DNA of 64,000 nucleotides from CAWACP01 sp963832965 (GTDB lineage Bacteria; Acidobacteriota; Terriglobia; Bryobacterales; Bryobacteraceae), in NCBI GenBank assembly GCA_963832965.1, contig CAWHVW010000005.1:186001-250000 (forward strand), read 5' to 3'. This document shows positions 51,775-60,722 of the stretch, one piece after another; position 1 is the first letter of the stretch, and each line of letters opens with the position of its first letter. The position numbers and the translations under genes are program-made. The notes under the pieces are model-generated. The model was not told the DNA's origin, searched no databases, and saw nothing but the letters and a program-made list of their open reading frames with translations.

Positions 51775-54528
51775 TCATTCGTATCGCAAAGCCTTGATGG
51801 GGTCTATGGCACTGGCTCGGCGCGCGGGAACAAACGCCGCGGCGGCCGCCACCAACGCCAGAACGGCAATCGCCGCGAGGCAGGTCACTGTATCTGTCGG
51901 GGCCACGCCGAATAACTGCGCCGATACGTACTTGCTGAGGAAGACCGCGCTGGGGACACCAATCGCCAGACCCGCGCCCAGAAGGACGAGCACCTCGCGC
52001 AAAACCATCCAGAGCACGGATGCCTGCCCTGCACCGAGCGCCAGGCGCAGTCCGATCTCATTGGTCCGCCGGGCTACTGAGAAAGCCATCACGCCGTACA
52101 GCCCCAGCGCCGCCATGATGGTGGCCAGCGCGCCAAATACGGCGGACAGGAAAGCGATGAGCCGCTCGGTGCTCAGCGTTTCGTCGAGCTGGCGGTCCAC
52201 CGTTTTCATGTCGTATATCGGCAGGGTCCGGTCCACCCTCGCTATAAGCTGCCGGAGCGCCGGATACATCGTCGCCGGGTCGCCATACGTTCGAACATAG
52301 TAATTGGACGGCCAAAGGAAACTGGCCTGCAGGTACGAGAAAAAGATCTGCCGCTGCCCGGCGCCTCGGGGACCCGCGTAAAGCGAGTCCTCCACTTCGC
52401 CAATGATGCGAATCGACGCCGTCTTCGGGTCCTGACCGAAGAAGCCGATGTAGCGGCCCACCGGGTTTTGCTCGCCGAAGTAGTGCTGCGCGAACGCCCG
52501 ATTCACCACCACCACATCTGGAAGCTTGTTGGTGTCGGAAGGATCGAACCGGTCACTATCCTCGAATTCGCGTCCCTTCAGCAGCGGCACGCCCATCGCG
52601 TTCCAATATCCGGGGGACACGACGTTGTAGTAGGCCTGCATGTCTTCGCCGTCCTTCGCTTCATGACCTTGCACGATAATTCCCATGTCCGGGGCCCATC
52701 CCAACAAGAGCGGATTGTATGTATAAGCCGCCGACTTGACACCTGGCGTTGCCCGAATCTCCCGCAGCACTTCGGTATTGAAGGAGCGCAGCCGCGGAAC
52801 GGTGTAGCCGTTGAGGGCCGGGTCCAGATGGAAGGTGATGATGTTCCCGATGTTTTCCATGCCGGTCCGCGCGTTCCTGAGGTTGCCCAGGGTTTCCGCG
52901 AACAGGCCCGCGCCAACCACCAACAGGAACGACAAAGCCACTTGCGCGATGACCAGCGCCTTGCGCAATCTGGCCGAGGCGCCCGCGCCCACCACTCCCC
53001 CAGTGACTGCCTTCAACGCGGCAAACAGATCGAGGCGGGTGGCCTGCATCGCCGGCGCCAGCCCGAAAAGGAGGCCGGTGGCCAGGGCGACCGCGGTGCT
53101 GAACATCAGGATGCGCAAATCCGGATCGGCGTGGAGCATTACCAGAGCGCCATCCGACGGCAACATATTGAGCAAAGTGCGCGTTGCCACCACCGACAGC
53201 ACGAGACCCGCGGCGGCGCCCATCACCGAGAGCAGCAGACTCTCCGCCAGCAGGTGACCAACCAGGGTCCGCCGCCCGGCGCCTACGGCCAGACGCACGG
53301 CCATTTCCTTTTGACGCGCCGCCGCCCGCGCCACCAGCAAACTGGCCACGTTCGAGCAGGCAATGAGCAGAATCATTCCCGCCATGCCCATCAATACCAC
53401 CAGCGCCGTCGAGTATTCCTCACGGAGATTCGAGTAGCCGCTGGCCGCGGTTTCCACGATCTCCCGACGTCTGAGAAAAAGGTCGCGATCGTACTGTTTG
53501 TATTGGCCCATCCCGGGGTCCTGCAATTCCTGTCGCAGGATCTGATGAAAGAGAGGCTGCAACGAGGCGCGCGCACTCGCCACCGTGTAACCGGGCTTCA
53601 GGCGCGCGAACACCTGGATCCACTGATGCCGGCGGTTTCCCAGGTCGTCCTCGCCCGGTGTCATGAGCGGCTTCATCAAAATGGGCACCCAGATATGCGG
53701 CGAATTTGATGGATCGACTCCGGTAAATCCGGGCGGGGCGACACCAATGATCTCCATGGAGTAGCTGTTCACCAGGATCTTTTGGCCCACAACACTGCGA
53801 TCGCCCGAAAAGCGGTGCAGCCAATACCGGTAGCTCAGCACCACCACCGGATGTCCCATGTAAATGCGGTCGTCCGCTTCTGGCGAAAACACGCGGCCGA
53901 GCGCCGGCCCAACGCCCAGGGCCTGAAAGTAGTTGCCCGAAACCAACTCGGCATTCACCGGTTCCGTGTTATTGCCGATGGTGACCGCCAGAGATCGGTA
54001 ATACCGGCAGAAGACAAATTCGAAGGCTTCCGCTTTGCGCTGGAAATCCTGATACATGGGATACGACGAGGAGTCGTTGCCCTCGTTGTTGCCGAGGTGC
54101 GGCTCGGTGGGCCACATCATGACCAGCCGTTCGGGCTGCTTCACCGGCAACAGGCGGAGCACAAGCTGGTCGAGCAGCGTGAAGACTGCCGTGTTCGCTC
54201 CGATTCCCAGTGCGAGCGACAGAACGGCGACGGCCGTAAACCCCGGATTCAGACGGAGCTGACGCGCGCCGTAGCGGACACCACGCCAGACGTTCTCAAC
54301 GAATGGCAGACCGCGCATTTGTTTGCGGTCTTCCTGGAGTAACAGGAGGTTGCCGAACTGGCGGCGGGCGGCTGAAGCGGCGTCCTGGGCCGACATCCCC
54401 TGACGAACATGCCGCTCCACCAGCAGGCTCAGGTGCGCCTGCATCTCATCGTCAAAATCGCGGTCCGGCCGGTCGCTGGAGGCGAGACCTTTGAGTTTTG
54501 CGGCGAAGGCGCGGATACGTGAGAGCAC
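51775..54528 (-). CDS. ADOP-type MacB/FtsX-like permease
   Basis: A 917-residue membrane protein of the acidobacterial duplicated orphan permease type. The N-terminus is a soluble helical region (RDFDDEMQAHLSLLVERHVR, QDAASAARRQFGNLLLLQED). It is followed by a membrane helix in FTAVAVLSLALGIGANTAVF, a periplasmic MacB_PCD domain and FtsX domains (LVVLMGMAGMILLIACSNVA, and ALGLYGVMAFSVARRTNEIG near the end). No ATPase gene is adjacent, as usual for the family. It lies two bases after padR and is expected to be controlled by it. Substrate unknown; members are thought to be involved in export or envelope mechanics. Confidence 0.93.
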   Translation of the reverse strand: MLSRIRAFAAKLKGLASSDRPDRDFDDEMQAHLSLLVERHVRQGMSAQDAASAARRQFGNLLLLQEDRKQMRGLPFVENVWRGVRYGARQLRLNPGFTAVAVLSLALGIGANTAVFTLLDQLVLRLLPVKQPERLVMMWPTEPHLGNNEGNDSSSYPMYQDFQRKAEAFEFVFCRYYRSLAVTIGNNTEPVNAELVSGNYFQALGVGPALGRVFSPEADDRIYMGHPVVVLSYRYWLHRFSGDRSVVGQKILVNSYSMEIIGVAPPGFTGVDPSNSPHIWVPILMKPLMTPGEDDLGNRRHQWIQVFARLKPGYTVASARASLQPLFHQILRQELQDPGMGQYKQYDRDLFLRRREIVETAASGYSNLREEYSTALVVLMGMAGMILLIACSNVASLLVARAAARQKEMAVRLAVGAGRRTLVGHLLAESLLLSVMGAAAGLVLSVVATRTLLNMLPSDGALVMLHADPDLRILMFSTAVALATGLLFGLAPAMQATRLDLFAALKAVTGGVVGAGASARLRKALVIAQVALSFLLVVGAGLFAETLGNLRNARTGMENIGNIITFHLDPALNGYTVPRLRSFNTEVLREIRATPGVKSAAYTYNPLLLGWAPDMGIIVQGHEAKDGEDMQAYYNVVSPGYWNAMGVPLLKGREFEDSDRFDPSDTNKLPDVVVVNRAFAQHYFGEQNPVGRYIGFFGQDPKTASIRIIGEVEDSLYAGPRGAGQRQIFFSYLQASFLWPSNYYVRTYGDPATMYPALRQLIARVDRTLPIYDMKTVDRQLDETLSTERLIAFLSAVFGALATIMAALGLYGVMAFSVARRTNEIGLRLALGAGQASVLWMVLREVLVLLGAGLAIGVPSAVFLSKYVSAQLFGVAPTDTVTCLAAIAVLALVAAAAAFVPARRASAIDPIKALRYE

Positions 54529-54530
54529 GG

Positions 54531-54893
54531 TTATCCCTCGTTCTGCAGGCGCAACACACGGCCGATGACGCCGGAAATGCGTTCCCAGTTTTCGGTCTCG
54601 TGCCGCAACTGCTTCAGGCCGTGTTTAGTGATGGAATAAAACCTGGCCTTACGGTTGTTCTCCGACGCGCCCCACGCCGAAGCAATGCTGCCTTGTTGCT
54701 GGAGCCGTAGCAGAGACGTGTAAACCGTGCCTTCGTTTAATTGCAGCACCTCCTTGCTGAGTTGCTCAATGCGGCGCGCGATGCCGTATCCGTGCATAGG
54801 TCCAAGGGCGTGGAGGGTTTTCAGAATCAAGAGATCGAGCGTGCCCTGCAACACTTCGGATCTCCTGGGATCGCCAGTTGTTCCTTTGGCCAT
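54531..54893 (-). CDS. PadR-family transcriptional regulator
   Basis: A 120-residue winged-helix regulator. The PadR core is VLQGTLDLLILKTLHALGPM, HGYGIARRIEQLSKEVLQLN and EGTVYTSLLRLQQQGSIASA, with a C-terminal dimerisation helix (HGLKQLRHETENWERISGVI). Start at ATG 54893; an ATG five bases upstream is in a different register. In Acidobacteria this type of regulator commonly precedes ADOP permeases, probably as a repressor of the pair. Confidence 0.93.
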   Translation of the reverse strand: MAKGTTGDPRRSEVLQGTLDLLILKTLHALGPMHGYGIARRIEQLSKEVLQLNEGTVYTSLLRLQQQGSIASAWGASENNRKARFYSITKHGLKQLRHETENWERISGVIGRVLRLQNEG

Positions 54894-55039
54894 TGCATAG
54901 AAGATACCGCGCTTCCTTTGCAATGTCAATAGGAGAAGCGGGCGCGCCCGAGCCGGGCATCGCCGGATCGGGACAGAGTTGCCAGCAGGGGTCCGCAGCC
55001 CCGGGACAGCGGCTTCCAAAGTACCTGTTTTCAGGGTAA

Positions 55040-55089
55040 TGGTGGGCGCGAGAGGACTCGAACCTGTGACCTCCTGCGTGTGAAGCAGG
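55040..55089 (-). tRNA. tRNA-Val (CAC) 3' fragment
   Basis: On the minus strand the sequence reads anticodon stem CCTGC, loop TTCACAC (anticodon CAC), GCAGG, a five-base variable loop, T-arm with loop TTCGAGT, acceptor strand CGCGCCC, A and CCA. The 5' half (acceptor strand, D-arm) is missing: upstream sequence does not form it. The T-stem has one C-C mismatch. It is therefore not a functional tRNA; it looks like a 3' piece left at an integration site. Confidence 0.7.
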
Positions 55090-55569
55090 ATGACGATAGT
55101 TAAGCACTTGATTTGATCATCGGGCACATTGCCAAAGTTGCCGCGCAATCCCACTCTTGCAGCCGATTTTGCCCTAAGCCGCGCCCTAACAAGCAGGGTA
55201 GGGCGGCTTCGGTGTTCATCGTGGTCTGTGGTGGTGATCGGCCCCAGTGCGGTGAGTGTGGCGAGGTTCTTCCTTGATACCCAACGCTTCGGCCTTGGCA
55301 AGGGGTGAATCCAGGCTCAAACCGGCAGATTCGGCACCTTTGTCTGGTTTCCGAGATGTCATCCCCGTATCATCGTGTTTTTCCGCCCGCCTCAATGAGT
55401 GGCCCGGCGATGTAGCGCGAATCGAGAATTCCAACCGGCGACATGTGCGTTTGCGAGGACTAATCTGTGAATTCGCGTCTAGCTCCTGCTCACTGACATT
55501 GCCCTGAAGTCGACCGGTCAGAGCGAAAATTCCGTGCAGAGTGTAGCCGGTGATAGTCTCGCAGTTGTT
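55090..55569. other. Non-coding stretch upstream of the tRNA fragment
   Basis: No supported gene in about 480 bases. Frames of 60-80 codons exist on both strands (for example 55216-55434 on the minus strand) but none has a recognisable domain or ribosome-binding site. If the tRNA fragment is an integration scar, remains of the integrated DNA or its integrase would be expected here, but none is recognisable. Confidence 0.5.
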
Positions 55570-57201
55570 CTAATTGGCCAAGTCCGACAGAGCAGAGAGA
55601 TTGCGCTGAACATTCTCCTGCGCCATGTAATCGGGGTCTGCATTCTTCCAGATCTCGAGAAGTCGACGATAACTCTGCCCGGCTGCAGCCTTGTCTCCCA
55701 TCGCGCTTTCTGCGCGTGCCAGACCCAACAAGGATTCGGTTCTCTGCGGAGCGCGTTCGAGAGAGGCTTTAAAAGCCGCACGCGCCGGCGCACTCTTGTT
55801 CTCTTTGAGGAGGAGCTCGCCAAGAAGCTCGTACGAGGGCTTCTCAGGACTTGGAGGGCCGAAGGCGTAGGGCAATTCTTCGCCGGCCGCCACCGCTTGC
55901 CGCGCCATGGCTATCGCCTCGTCCCCCTGGCCTTCGGCCGAGAGAATGACCGCCTGCAGTTGCAGCTCCTGAATCTGCGGGACGCGGCGCGTGGGATCGG
56001 CTGGCGGCGTGCCGGCAGCATCGAAAGCAGCCGGAGTCCGCGGCAAGAGATCGAGCAGCGTGGCGAGAGCGTTTCTGGCGATGGGCAGATCGCCGCGTTC
56101 AGCGGCGGCAAACCCCGTGGCGAATGCATCGTTGATTTCCCGCGTGAGCGCCGATCCCATGCCCACCTTCCACCCGGCCACTTCATCCTGCCAGCGACCG
56201 GTGTCGACGAGATAGCGGGCGCGCATCTCGACGAAATTTGCCGCCATTCCGGATTGCATCTCTTCCTCGCGGCAGCCGGCTACCACGCCTTTTGCCGCGC
56301 CGATGCGACCCTGTTCGAGGTAGCCGTATTCGAGCCAGTAATTGTAGTGGCCGCAGCGTCTGGGCGGCTTTCCTGCCGCGCTGGCCAGCCGGTCCCCCAC
56401 GGTGATGGCCGCGACGTTGGCGCGCACCACGTCATCCCACATTCCCAATGCCAGGAAGATGTGCGAGCACATATGTTGCGCGTGCGCCGCGCTGGGCGCG
56501 ATCTTCGACAACGCATTCGCGGGCACCAGCGCTCCCGCGGCATGCTGCGGGTCGTCCATCGCATGAATCCAGTAATGGGCCGCGCCGGGATGGTCGGGGT
56601 TTCTCATGAGGACCGCTTTCGCGATCGCCCCGGCCTGCAAGTAGGTGGGAACGTCGCGCACGCCTTCGCTTTTGCCCAGCAGCGCCAGTGCGTAGAAGAG
56701 CTGCGCTTCGTCGTCTTTCGGATACGCGCGGGTCAACTGCTGCATGGCCGTCGCGTACCGGGCGTCGCGCTCGGGCTTGCTGCCGGCGCCGCTGTAAAGA
56801 ATCTCATCGGCGCTGAACCAGGCTCGTTCGCGTGGATCGGCAATCCGCTGGGCGCGCGCTTCCGGTGTGGGTCCAAATTTGGCCAGAGCAGCCTGCCCGG
56901 CCCGAACGTCCAACTGATTCCAGACCGGATGATTGAAGGTCATCGCCTCTCCCCAGTACGCCATCGCAAAACCGGGGTCCGCCTTTTCCGCGGCGATAAA
57001 CGACCTGCAGGCGTCGTCGTATTCAAAAAGGTGCAGTAAGAGCAAACCACGCATAAATTCGCGCTCTGCGTCCGCAGAGTGTGTCGAAGTGGGAAAGGTG
57101 GCAGTGCCCAGACCCGGGATCGTCTCTGCGAGGACAAACGATGTGCAGATGAGCATCCAGGTGAGAAGCGGCAGAATTCTATTGGTTCGGGGGATTGTCA
57201 T
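55570..57201 (-). CDS. Secreted TPR protein with HAQHMCSHIF motif
   Basis: A 543-residue protein. A signal peptide (ILPLLTWMLICTSFVLAETI) is followed by many helical repeats. Clear TPR-like units are LLLLHLFEYDDACRSFIAAE with AMAYWGEAMTFNHPVWNQL, and near the end SAPARAAFKASLERAPQRTE with SLLGLARAESAMGDKAAAGQ. A central motif HYWIHAMDDPQHAAGALVPA then HAQHMCSHIFLALGMWDDVV is characteristic of a broad family of secreted TPR proteins; its conserved His and Asp suggest a metal or catalytic site, but no activity is known to me. Start at ATG 57201 is best for the signal peptide. Confidence 0.75.
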   Translation of the reverse strand: MTIPRTNRILPLLTWMLICTSFVLAETIPGLGTATFPTSTHSADAEREFMRGLLLLHLFEYDDACRSFIAAEKADPGFAMAYWGEAMTFNHPVWNQLDVRAGQAALAKFGPTPEARAQRIADPRERAWFSADEILYSGAGSKPERDARYATAMQQLTRAYPKDDEAQLFYALALLGKSEGVRDVPTYLQAGAIAKAVLMRNPDHPGAAHYWIHAMDDPQHAAGALVPANALSKIAPSAAHAQHMCSHIFLALGMWDDVVRANVAAITVGDRLASAAGKPPRRCGHYNYWLEYGYLEQGRIGAAKGVVAGCREEEMQSGMAANFVEMRARYLVDTGRWQDEVAGWKVGMGSALTREINDAFATGFAAAERGDLPIARNALATLLDLLPRTPAAFDAAGTPPADPTRRVPQIQELQLQAVILSAEGQGDEAIAMARQAVAAGEELPYAFGPPSPEKPSYELLGELLLKENKSAPARAAFKASLERAPQRTESLLGLARAESAMGDKAAAGQSYRRLLEIWKNADPDYMAQENVQRNLSALSDLAN

Positions 57202-57950
57202 GGTGTTGCCTTCCCGGCACACCCTACCATACTACGGTCTTTCGCTACCAATTACACCTGATCGGCAATTCGGTACACGTGGACCTCGACGCGTGCTAAA
57301 TCGCCATTCCGGTCTTGAGGACAGATTAATACCGAAATGTCGGCCAGTGTCCGACGGTTGCATCGCGCATGACTCTCGATTGACGGTTTACAGGGCGAGT
57401 CACTTATTCACCGGTGCGCCTGCGTTCATTTGACCTGTACGGGAGCGATTCGGGTAGTGGATGTTCTGGGCTTAGAATTGCGGCACATGAACCGCGACAG
57501 GAAGCAATGGACGCATTCTATCTGTCTTCACCGGGCCCAGCGACCTAAAATCCCTCGATGGATACACACCGCCGGCACATGCGAGTGAATCGCGCTCGGA
57601 AGGAATCCAGGTTGATGTGTGGTCGCCATGTCGTTGATTGAATTCGAACGGCTATCGTCGGGTGCGGCCTCCCTAAGACTGAGCAGAGGTTCTTACTCGA
57701 CTTCCGCGGGCGGGTGGCGATGAAAAAAGCACAATCCAGGGAAACGGAGGAATCCCGCAGCCGATGCGGCGAGCAACTGCACGGCGCGGCAGCGGACTCT
57801 GGTATTCCCATAAACGGACATCCCGGGCCGACTTCGTGCATGACCCGGGCTCACGCGCAGGCGAGGCAGATTCGCAGAGAGGCGGTTAGCGCGTGAGAAC
57901 GCGTGAGACGCTGCCGTCGCGCGCGGCACTGGAATTGCGCTGCGATTGCC
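57202..57950. other. Gene-poor stretch of about 750 bases
   Basis: Between the TPR gene and the secreted-protein gene. GC is mixed and several frames of 60-100 codons exist (57545-57841 minus; 57714-57896 plus), but none shows a domain, a signal peptide or a ribosome-binding site. No repeats or tRNA were noticed. Confidence 0.5.
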
Positions 57951-58676
57951 ATGATGACTGCATTCCCACGAAGCATGTTGCTGCTGTGCACCGGCGTGTT
58001 GCTGCTGAGCGCAGCCGAATCCCCAGCGGGCCGCTGGGAAGGAATCATCCACGTGCCCCAGCAGGAAACGCAGGTGGTGCTCGACCTCGACCAAAGCGGA
58101 GACGGCCACTGGATCGGGTCGGTGACGCTGCCGGGGTCCGGTATCCAGGGTGCCCCGCTGATGAACCTCAGCGTCAGCGGGGACCAGTTCTCGTGCACTG
58201 TGAAGGATGCGCTGGGCGGGGCCAGGTTCAAGGGCCGGGTGAGCGCCGATGGCACAGCCGGCGGGACTTTCGAAATGGGCGGGAACAGCGCGGCGCTCAC
58301 GCTGCGGAAGACGGGGACGGCGTCTGTGGAATTGCCGCGGCACAGCACGATGATTCGCCACGAGCTGGAGGGCGACTGGGAAGGAGATATCACCGTGCTC
58401 GACCATCCAGTGCAAGCGAAGCTGTCGCTTGCGAACCACGAAAACGGCGAGGCCACGGCGAAGCTGGTGATCAAGGGCCGCCAGGAGAACGTTGTCCCGG
58501 TTGAACGCGTCACGCAGGACGCGGATCTGTTGACGCTGGATGTGCCCTCGCAGCACGCGACTTATGATGGCCGGATCAACGCCGATGACACCGAGATCGA
58601 TGGCGTGTTCGAGCAGCAGTCAGTTGATTTTCCAATCGTGTTTCGTCGCGCGGGGCAATCGAAGGAGGCGAAGTGA
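57951..58676 (+). CDS. Secreted protein of unknown function
   Basis: About 240 residues, beginning at ATG 57951 or 57954 (MTAFPRSMLLLCTGVLLLSA), with a clear signal peptide. The mature protein is beta-strand-rich and has a repeated layout: AGRWEGIIHVPQQETQVVLD, RFKGRVSADGTAGGTFEMGG, then LEGDWEGDITVLDHPVQAKL and TYDGRINADDTEIDGVFEQQ. The two halves look like an internal duplication of a lipocalin-like or OmpA-barrel-like sheet. No catalytic motif is visible. ATGA-coupled to the PQQ-like propeller gene, so the two exported proteins probably act together. Confidence 0.7.
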   Translation: MMTAFPRSMLLLCTGVLLLSAAESPAGRWEGIIHVPQQETQVVLDLDQSGDGHWIGSVTLPGSGIQGAPLMNLSVSGDQFSCTVKDALGGARFKGRVSADGTAGGTFEMGGNSAALTLRKTGTASVELPRHSTMIRHELEGDWEGDITVLDHPVQAKLSLANHENGEATAKLVIKGRQENVVPVERVTQDADLLTLDVPSQHATYDGRINADDTEIDGVFEQQSVDFPIVFRRAGQSKEAK

Positions 58677-59965
58677 TGAGAGCGATGGTGGCAGGTTTTG
58701 CGCTGGCGTCGATGTGCGCCGGGCAAGCGATGTTTCGCGGCGATCCTGTTCATTCGGGTGTTTATGCGGGCGCGGGCCCCCGACAGTTCCATCAGGTGAA
58801 GTGGAGATTCGCAACGGGTGACCGCATTGTGTCTTCACCTGTTTTCGCCGACGGAGTAGTCTACTTTGGCAGCGACGACGGCAACGTCTATGCGGTGAAC
58901 GCGGACAGCGGACGCGAGGTATGGAAGTTCGCGACCAGCGGTCCGGTGCCGAGTTCACCGGCGGTGGCGGGCGGGCTGGTTTACTTCGCCAGCTACGACG
59001 GCAAGTTCTATGCGGTGGACGTGAAGACCGGCAACGCGCGATGGAAGTTCCGCACGGGCGGCGAGCGGCGGTTCGAGGCGAAGGGGATTCATGGCATGGA
59101 GCCGAAGAACCAGACCATTGCCGACCCGTACGATGTGTACCTGTCCAGCCCGGCGGTGACTGGCGGAATGGTTTACTTCGGCAGCGGAGACGGCAACGTG
59201 TACGCGTTGGATGCGGCGACGGGAGCGCTGAAGTGGAAGTTCGCGACCGGCGACGTGGTGCACGCTTCGCCGGCGGTGGATTCGGGCACCGTTTACGTGG
59301 GCAGTTGGGACAGCTACTTATACGCGATTGACGCGGTATCGGGCCATGAGAAGTGGCGGTTTCAAGGCGGCCAGGATCCGCTGATCCATAACCAGGTGGG
59401 GTTCGAATCTTCGCCGTCGGTGGCCGGCGGCGTGGTGTACACGGGTTGTCGCGATTCGAATGTGTACGCGCTGGATGGCGCAACGGGGAAACTACTGTGG
59501 AAGTCCTATAACGACATGAGCTGGGTGAACTCGACGCCGGCGGTGGCGGACGGGAAGGTGGTGTACGCGACCTCCGATACCAGTCTGTTTCGGACGGTGG
59601 ACGCGGCGACGGGCAAAGCGCTAGTGAAAGAATCGACAACGGCGTATGTGTGGTCGTCGCCGTCGATTGCGGCGGGCGTGGCGTACTATGGCGCGAATAA
59701 CGGGACGTTCGAGGCGCGGGATGTGAACAGCGGAGAGTTGCTATGGAGTTTCCAGACGGAAACTTCGAAGCGCAACGCGGGATGGGTGCTGACCAGCGAG
59801 AGGAAGTTCAACGACCCGTGGCTGTTCAACTCGGGATGGCGAGAGGCGCCGATCCTGGCGGCCGATCGGGAATTTCGGATCGGGGCGTTCTTCTCGTCCG
59901 CGCTGGTGGTGAACGGCCTGGTGTATGTGGGCAGCACCGACGGATATTTGTACGCGCTGGAGTGA
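58673..59965 (+). CDS. Secreted PQQ-like beta-propeller protein
   Basis: A 430-residue protein with a signal peptide (VAGFALASMCAGQAMF) and seven to eight PQQ/BamB-like propeller blades. Blade repeats are easy to see: VYFGSDDGNVYAVNADSGRE, VYFASYDGKFYAVDVKTGNA, VYFGSGDGNVYALDAATGAL and VYVGSWDSYLYAIDAVSGHE. There are no obvious quinone or metal ligands, so an enzyme role (such as PQQ dehydrogenase) is not supported; a BamB-like scaffold is more likely. Overlaps the upstream gene by four bases. Confidence 0.9.
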   Translation: MMRAMVAGFALASMCAGQAMFRGDPVHSGVYAGAGPRQFHQVKWRFATGDRIVSSPVFADGVVYFGSDDGNVYAVNADSGREVWKFATSGPVPSSPAVAGGLVYFASYDGKFYAVDVKTGNARWKFRTGGERRFEAKGIHGMEPKNQTIADPYDVYLSSPAVTGGMVYFGSGDGNVYALDAATGALKWKFATGDVVHASPAVDSGTVYVGSWDSYLYAIDAVSGHEKWRFQGGQDPLIHNQVGFESSPSVAGGVVYTGCRDSNVYALDGATGKLLWKSYNDMSWVNSTPAVADGKVVYATSDTSLFRTVDAATGKALVKESTTAYVWSSPSIAAGVAYYGANNGTFEARDVNSGELLWSFQTETSKRNAGWVLTSERKFNDPWLFNSGWREAPILAADREFRIGAFFSSALVVNGLVYVGSTDGYLYALE

Positions 59966-60722
59966 AGAGGAGCCGGTTCCAGGCCAGGAGGGTGCGATCG
60001 GTTTTCAGGGATGCCTTCTGGGACGGGTTTCCGGGTGTGAGCCTAGAACTGAGACGGGGTCCTGGACGCATACAGGTCGGGAAACCCAGGATGGAAATCC
60101 GACCATCAATCCTTCCCTGATCACGGTGTGGACTGCTGATCGCTGGGCACCGTTCGTCACTGGGTTTTTCTTCGGACCTGCGATACTCAAGATCCTTGGA
60201 CTCCTCATAGTGGGTGATGATTCCTGCTTACCGGTGCATTCGATGACCCGAACGGGCGTGCTTGAGTTCTTGGCATACGCATTGAGCGTTGTTTTTCCGA
60301 CATCAAGATTTGTGGGCAAACGGCCAGCAATGACCACGGTCTTAGACCGCATCGCTTTTACATTTTTCGTGTTCGTCACCTTCAAGCAGGTACTCATGCC
60401 TCATCCCTTACCTGCATGGTGGTTGCTCGTGGGCGTGACTGCTCTTCTTACTGCGTGGTGCGGTCATCGTTTTAGGCGAGCCAAACGGACGCCGCGTCAC
60501 AGGTATGACGAGGCTGCTGCGATTTCATCCTCGGTCTGTCGCAATGATTACGGGCTTTGCTTACGGAACGGCATCAGTCGGAGCGACCATCCTTACGGCC
60601 TCGACCATGACCGGCGCAAGAACCAGGAGTGCTGTAAGGTGTCATGCGAAGAAGCTACCTTGCCGTGGTACGCCGAACCACCGAAAGCGTCTCAGGGTTT
60701 CCGCAGTTGTTAGACTAGTGCA
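59966..60722. other. Long stretch of uncertain coding status, lower GC
   Basis: Base composition is visibly less GC-rich than the flanking genes, notably around 60130-60600. One frame encodes hydrophobic segments and is listed separately as a tentative gene. The first 150 bases show no gene. Confidence 0.4.
60126..60713 (+). CDS. Possible small membrane protein
   Basis: A frame of about 195 codons from GTG 60126 codes WTADRWAPFVTGFFFGPAIL, KILGLLIVGDDSC, GVLEFLAYALSVVFPTSRF, IAFTFFVFVTFKQVLM and AWWLLVGVTALLTAWC, i.e. about four hydrophobic helices. The C-terminal third is polar and unlike a membrane protein; the frame may be valid only up to about 60500. No family recognised, no ribosome-binding site, and overlapping frames exist. 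Lower GC suggests acquisition from elsewhere. Confidence 0.3.
   Translation: MWTADRWAPFVTGFFFGPAILKILGLLIVGDDSCLPVHSMTRTGVLEFLAYALSVVFPTSRFVGKRPAMTTVLDRIAFTFFVFVTFKQVLMPHPLPAWWLLVGVTALLTAWCGHRFRRAKRTPRHRYDEAAAISSSVCRNDYGLCLRNGISRSDHPYGLDHDRRKNQECCKVSCEEATLPWYAEPPKASQGFRSC

Noticed and set aside
55030..55130. Complete tRNA gene
   Set aside because: The 5' acceptor strand and D-arm cannot be found and the T-stem has a mismatch; only the 3' part is present.
57223..57900. Several 60-100 codon frames in the gap
   Set aside because: No domain, signal peptide or ribosome-binding site on either strand.
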